DNA from: Mya arenaria
Taxonomy: Eukaryota; Mollusca; Bivalvia; Myida; Myidae
Reading direction: 5' to 3'
Assembly: GCF_026914265.1 (NCBI RefSeq)
Contig: NC_069123.1
Span: 48,244,949-48,308,948 of the forward strand
DNA length: 64,000 nucleotides
Numbering within the stretch: the first letter of the stretch is position 1; the number at the start of each line of letters is the position of its first letter. A program made the translations under genes and the position numbers. Below, in pieces: positions 61,643 through 64,000 of this stretch. The notes under the pieces were generated by a model. The model worked only from the letters and a program-made list of their open reading frames with translations, did not search any database and was not told the DNA's origin.

Positions 61643-64000
61643 CTGCAACAGATAATACATATATATAGATTTTACAGGTAGAACATCTATATCTTACATC
61701 TAATATCTAACCAAACCTTAGAAATATTCCCCGAGTCATTGATTTATTAAGGTAAAGCAAATCTATTCTCCTTAACATTAACTTGTTTATGTGAATATCA
61801 CAGTATATATATAAGTATATACAACAAAGTGCACCATTTCAGACTCAAAACAGGGGGGGGGGGGGCTCTTAATGTTTCCTAAACCTTCCCAAGATTTCGC
61901 CCACTCTGATACCAAATTCTGGATCTCTCCACGATACACCAATTTCATAGCAGTTATTTTATTTTATTGAAAGACTGGGAATTCATCTATAAATCAGTAC
62001 TTTTTTACAAATAATTGTATTTTGGCTCTAGAGTGTACAATTTCTTTGTTAAGTTTTCCACAATAATTTATTTTTATTTCAATATAATAAATGACTGAGT
62101 TCACCTCATCTGATACACTTCAAGCACTACATCAGTCTAATCTATTATGTTTGTGTTAATATCAATTAGCTTATAATATTTATTGATGGTGTAAAATAGA
62201 GCTTAAACATGCAAAAATGACATCAAACAAACCGCTTATAATTTAAAATCAATGATGCCTGTGTCAAGATGCCATTTACTAAAAGGTTTGAGTTACATTT
62301 ATGCTAAATAGATGTAAAACATTGTCAACAGCATAAAAAGATTCAAAAGTATTACATTATATCAGCATGTATTTTTTTCAGAACACTTATTTGCATTAAC
62401 TAGATTTTAGCAGAATGAATGTGTTTATACACATTATGCAGATCATTTTTCATCAAAAATATGAAGCATTTATTGTAAATGAATAGAAAGTAGATCAATT
62501 TCATCTACAAAAAATTGGAACGGAAGAGGACTTAAGCTGAACCAGTGTTTGCTAAACTCGTTGGAAAGCAGTTTTGGCTGGTTTTGGAAGATGTTTTCAA
62601 TAGGTATTGACCGAAATAATTAGTACATGAACTGAAAATATGGTCATGATCGTATTACTGTCTGTTATATCGGACAGTTTAGACACTACCCGTTTTGCTA
62701 GGAGCATGATCACCCTTAACAACTAAAACTAGAGCTATCACTGGATGTTATTAATACCCCCACCACACCACCTTCTTATAATAAGAAGAATCATAAGGAG
62801 TGATGTATGCAACTTAAATGCCCTATATTGGTTAGAAGTCATCACTTAAGTTAATGGTATTTAGAAATAATGACTCTAACATATGTGAAATAAGGCATGA
62901 AATTTTACTTTTAGTTCTTAAAAGAATAGCAAAGTTTTGATACCAAATCATTATACTAATTAAAATACCAAACACAAAATATTGTTTGTTTTGTCCAGTT
63001 GAAGTCAATACCTCAAAAACATATAACGTTATGGAGAGATGGAAACAAAAAAGTATAAAAATAATTTGACTATTGCAGCATCTCTTCCTTAAGTGTGAAC
63101 TTAAGAGACAATCTATTGGTGAATAACTGACAACAGACTACAGTGTAAAGCAAATTCCTGAAAATCTATTTGACTTTGACAAATGACTGGTGTATACTTC
63201 AGAGATAATCATCAAACAATGGCCAATTCTATGGGATAGTCACATATATGATTACCTCTTCATACTAAATGTTTGTTAATTCAATGTAAACAAATGTAAT
63301 GCTAAATAAACATTTAACAAGAAAACTAAATAATTCTATCACTTGGTGAATGAAAATATTCATAACACAATCACTTATGAAGATAAAAATAAGACGCAGA
63401 AACACAGACATGCAATTAAATAGAAAAAAGCTTGAGCAAAATAAAATCTCTTTTCGATAATTTACAGCACTAAACATATTTTTTTCCAAGCAAATTCAAT
63501 TTTTTTTTTATATATATGAAAAAAAACAATCATTTATATGTGATAGTTGTTTGCCAGTTGCGTTTTGAACTATTTTACAAACCTGACACTTAGTAACATA
63601 GACTTCTAATCTAGGCGATTATGTTGAACCAACAGTTGTCTGCCTTTACCAGGTCAGGAAGCAATGACAGAGAGTTGATGACCGATTCAAATAATAATAA
63701 GAAAGAAAAACAATATTTATTTCATATTCAAACTCCAAAACATGTATAATATATGTTAGATTGTTCTCTACCTGGTGCTTAGGAAATGTTCCATTTTGAG
63801 CATGGTTTTACTAACAAGGCTTGTGATGGAGGCTTGTTGACACTGTGGCCCACCATTCCACAGATGGTGGACATTCCTCAATGTTCCTACCACCATGGGC
63901 AGCCGGCCTTGTAGGACATAACTGTATCATTGGGCATGCCAGCAATGCCCAGTCCTAGCCAGAGGGAAGGTCTAACTATGCATACGACCTGTGATGCATG
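61643..64000. other. right-hand flank, no exon recognised
   Basis: The N-terminal exon of SLC26A11 should lie 5' of 61642 on the minus strand, but no segment resembling the expected 'LP...WLP.Y' motif was found to the window edge. The last 230 bases (63770-64000) are GC-richer and contain a minus-strand CACCAG/GTAGAG donor-like site. This might be an upstream exon of the gene, but it is unproven. A G run lies at about 61854-61864. Confidence 0.4.

Overview
The window is animal genomic DNA, AT-rich and intron-rich, most likely from a marine bivalve mollusc. The clue is the repeat content. It holds blocks built on phrases widespread in bivalve genomes: 'gaccttgacc...agggacccc', 'actagaaatgtgtccatag...gggggcataaaa', the 'aacttggtcag...aaactaggtca' block, and 'cataatttgcat...cgccgacgctaggg'. 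Genes were rebuilt by hand from translated similarity and splice-phase matching; species and orthology were not searched.

Layout: (1) 1-1275, minus: promoter, 5'UTR exon and ATG of an alpha-tubulin gene whose remaining exons lie off the left edge. (2) 3922-8794, plus: seven phase-matched exons of a divergent gene, weakly resembling the stalk of an integrin alpha chain, with two minisatellites in its introns. (3) 10435-13608, minus: a complete 451-residue alpha-tubulin in three coding exons, with the same first-exon and promoter architecture as (1), so the two are tandem paralogs. (4) 13.7-29.9 kb: no convincing gene; dispersed repeats, a MITE with a hairpin, a 20-bp minisatellite, and a 5.5-kb satellite of 42-bp units with higher-order structure. 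(5) 30056-36587, plus: a complete three-exon TGF-beta family ligand of BMP9/10 type, with a decayed mariner in intron 2 and a repeated module in front of exons 2 and 3. (6) 39372-61642, minus: 17 coding exons of an SLC26A11-type anion transporter, from the first membrane segment through the STAS domain to the stop; the N-terminal exon was not found. Genes (5) and (6) converge.

The most unusual feature is inside SLC26A11. The intron after exon 8 holds about 7.7 kb (roughly 208 copies) of a 37-bp tandem repeat whose core is the last 16 bases of exon 8 plus its splice donor. The array therefore looks like an amplified exon-intron junction, and each unit keeps an acceptor-like and a donor-like flank. 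Exon 12 of the same gene is followed by a smaller tandem amplification (about 4.5 copies, ~46 bp) of its own junction. A one-base frame break lies at the end of exon 3.

The genes have unrelated roles: microtubule subunit, extracellular signal, membrane anion transporter. Nothing suggests a shared pathway or operon-like arrangement. No tRNA, rRNA or CRISPR was seen, and I recognised no viral element.
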